Assembly: GCF_000385375.1 (NCBI RefSeq)
Contig: NZ_ARVV01000001.1
Span: 1,364,001-1,428,000, forward strand
From: Methyloversatilis discipulorum
GTDB lineage: Bacteria > Pseudomonadota > Gammaproteobacteria > Burkholderiales > Rhodocyclaceae
Length of the DNA stretch: 64,000 nt
Direction of reading: 5' to 3'
The position numbers were made by a program, and so were the translations under genes. Below are positions 62,771 to 64,000 of the stretch, piece by piece (within the stretch, counting starts at the first letter, position 1; each line of letters begins with the position of its first letter). The notes below the pieces were generated by a model. The model did not search any database and had not been told where the DNA came from. It saw only the letters and a list, made by a program, of their open reading frames with translations.

Positions 62771-64000
62771 TCAGACCAGTGCCGGCGCGGCGGCGATGCT
62801 GTCCGGCAGCTGTTCCACCGGCAGCGGTCTGCTCAGCAGATAGCCCTGGAAGGCGTCGCAGCCGTGCGCCGACAGGAAGGCCATCTGGGCCTCGGTTTCG
62901 ACGCCCTCGGCCACCACGTTGAGCCCGAGATTGCCGGCCAGCGACAGGATGGTGCGCACGATGGCGGCCGAGTGCGGGTCGCTCAGCACCTCGTCGACGA
63001 AGCTCTTGTCTATCTTGAGCTGGTCCAGCGGCAGCTTCTTCAGGTAGGCGAGCGAGGAGTAGCCGGTGCCGAAGTCGTCCAGCGCGAAGCGCACGCCGCG
63101 CTGCTGCAGCGTGCGCATCGTCGCCAGCGTCATGTCGAGGTCGCGGTGCAGCATGCTTTCGGTCAATTCGAGGCGCAGCCGGCGCGGATCGGCGCCGCTG
63201 TCGGCCAGTGCCTGCTCGACCCGCCCGACGAAGCCGGATTCGTGGAACTGCCGCTCGCTCACGTTCACCGCGATCGTCCACTGCGCCCGCAGCGGGTCGT
63301 CGGCCCAGGCGCGCAGCTGGGCACAGGCGGTGTCCAGCACCCACTGGCCGATCGGCAGGATGTGGTTGCTCTGTTCGGCCAGCGGGATGAAGGCCGCCGG
63401 CGACACCATGCCGCGCACCGGGTGTTCCCAGCGCACCAGCGCCTCGACGCCGGTGATGCGCCGCTCGACGTCGGTCACCGGCTGGTAGTGCAGCCGCAGT
63501 TCGCCGCGCTCGAGAGCGCCGCGCAGGTCACGCAGCAGCCTGGCGCGGGCGGTGGTGTTCTCCTGCAGCGCCGGGTCGAAAAAGCTGAGCCGGTTGCGAC
63601 CGCTTTCCTTCGCCTTGTACAGCGCCATATCGGCCTGCTTCAGCAGTTCGTCGGCGCGGTCTTCGGCGCAGTTGAACAGCACGGCGCCAATGCTGGCGGT
63701 GGAGCTGACCATCTGCCCGCCGAGGTCGCATTCGGCCGCCAGTGCTTCGCGCAGCTTGTCGCCGATCTCGCCGACGCGCAGCGAGGCAGTCTGCAGATCG
63801 ATGCCCAGATTGCCCAGGATGACGACGAACTCGTCGCCGCCCAGTCTCGCCACGGTGTCGGTGTCGCGCACACAGCTGCGCAGTCGCGCCGACATCTGCT
63901 GCAGCAGCGCGTCACCCTGGGCGTGGCCCAGCGTGTCGTTGATTTCCTTGAAGTTGTCCAGATCCATCAGCAGCAGCGCGCCGTGCTGCCCGTCGCGCAC
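62771..64000 (-). CDS. GGDEF-EAL protein, 5' end outside window
   Basis: C-di-GMP signalling protein of which 409 residues are visible; the start is beyond the right edge. The GGDEF domain (about 1-150) has RLGGDEF, an intact active site (DLDNFKEINDTLGH upstream). The EAL domain (about 160-400) keeps EALVRWEHP, the Glu in LELTES, DDFGTGYSS, IDKSF and GVETEAQ, all needed for hydrolysis. Both activities may therefore be intact. No sensor part is seen. The 163-base gap to rsxA holds no gene. Confidence 0.94.
   Translation of the reverse strand: MRDGQHGALLLMDLDNFKEINDTLGHAQGDALLQQMSARLRSCVRDTDTVARLGGDEFVVILGNLGIDLQTASLRVGEIGDKLREALAAECDLGGQMVSSTASIGAVLFNCAEDRADELLKQADMALYKAKESGRNRLSFFDPALQENTTARARLLRDLRGALERGELRLHYQPVTDVERRITGVEALVRWEHPVRGMVSPAAFIPLAEQSNHILPIGQWVLDTACAQLRAWADDPLRAQWTIAVNVSERQFHESGFVGRVEQALADSGADPRRLRLELTESMLHRDLDMTLATMRTLQQRGVRFALDDFGTGYSSLAYLKKLPLDQLKIDKSFVDEVLSDPHSAAIVRTILSLAGNLGLNVVAEGVETEAQMAFLSAHGCDAFQGYLLSRPLPVEQLPDSIAAAPALV

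Overview
The window is a high-GC chromosomal segment of a betaproteobacterium. The order thrS-infC-rpmI-rplT-pheS-pheT-ihfA-merR-tRNA-Pro, the surE-pcm-nlpD-rpoS block, EarP next to an EF-P with Arg32, and several PEP-CTERM proteins all point to that class, most likely Rhodocyclales. A SoxYZ-like carrier protein of the kind linked to quinoprotein dehydrogenases and a formaldehyde-activating-enzyme paralogue suggest a methylotroph or its relative (Methyloversatilis-like is a guess from gene content).

Layout. 1-7.2 kb: translation operon (thrS cut by the left edge, infC with an AUC start, L35/L20, PheRS, IHF alpha, a MerR regulator, tRNA-Pro). 7.3-12.2 kb: SLC13 transporter, then overlapping surE-pcm-nlpD-rpoS. 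12.3-14.8 kb: a tandem hairpin repeat and the fliOPQR export genes on the minus strand. 14.9-20.6 kb: Crp/Fnr regulator divergent from the SoxYZ-like carrier, a Pmp3 protein, relA, a chemotaxis transducer with a FliA-type promoter, tRNA-Arg. 20.6-26 kb: GT39, GT2 and a flippase-like membrane protein, then the ABC-F ATPase uup. 26-31 kb: a PEP-CTERM protein behind a sigma-54-type promoter, HDOD protein, earP-efp. 31-36.8 kb: ABC exporter, TPM/LemA genes, fabI, RNase H. 36.8-41.1 kb: regulators divergent from oxidoreductases. 41.4-45.8 kb: two PEP-CTERM proteins flanking a large secreted phosphoesterase preceded by a Pho-box-like sequence. 46-49.1 kb: a lower-GC island with NERD, PIN-like and HEPN-like proteins, the best candidate for an undescribed system. 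49.3-55.8 kb: regulator/oxidoreductase pairs (SDR, pirin, DoxX, TetR-hydrolase) and a dense array of REP-like palindromes. 55.8-62.6 kb: the Fae-like gene, nth and the complete rsx/rnf operon in the order A-B-C-D-G-E-nth. The right edge cuts a GGDEF-EAL protein.

How parts connect. EarP modifies Arg32 of the adjacent EF-P. rsxABCDGE encodes a membrane electron-transfer complex, with nth as its usual last gene. lemA and the TPM genes form a cell-envelope cluster. Five regulator-target pairs are divergent and carry clear inverted repeats between them. Short palindromic repeats of one family occur in three clusters (30.7, 51.2-51.8 and 57.9 kb), one of them inside the rsx operon. No CRISPR array, prophage, rRNA or intact transposase was seen.
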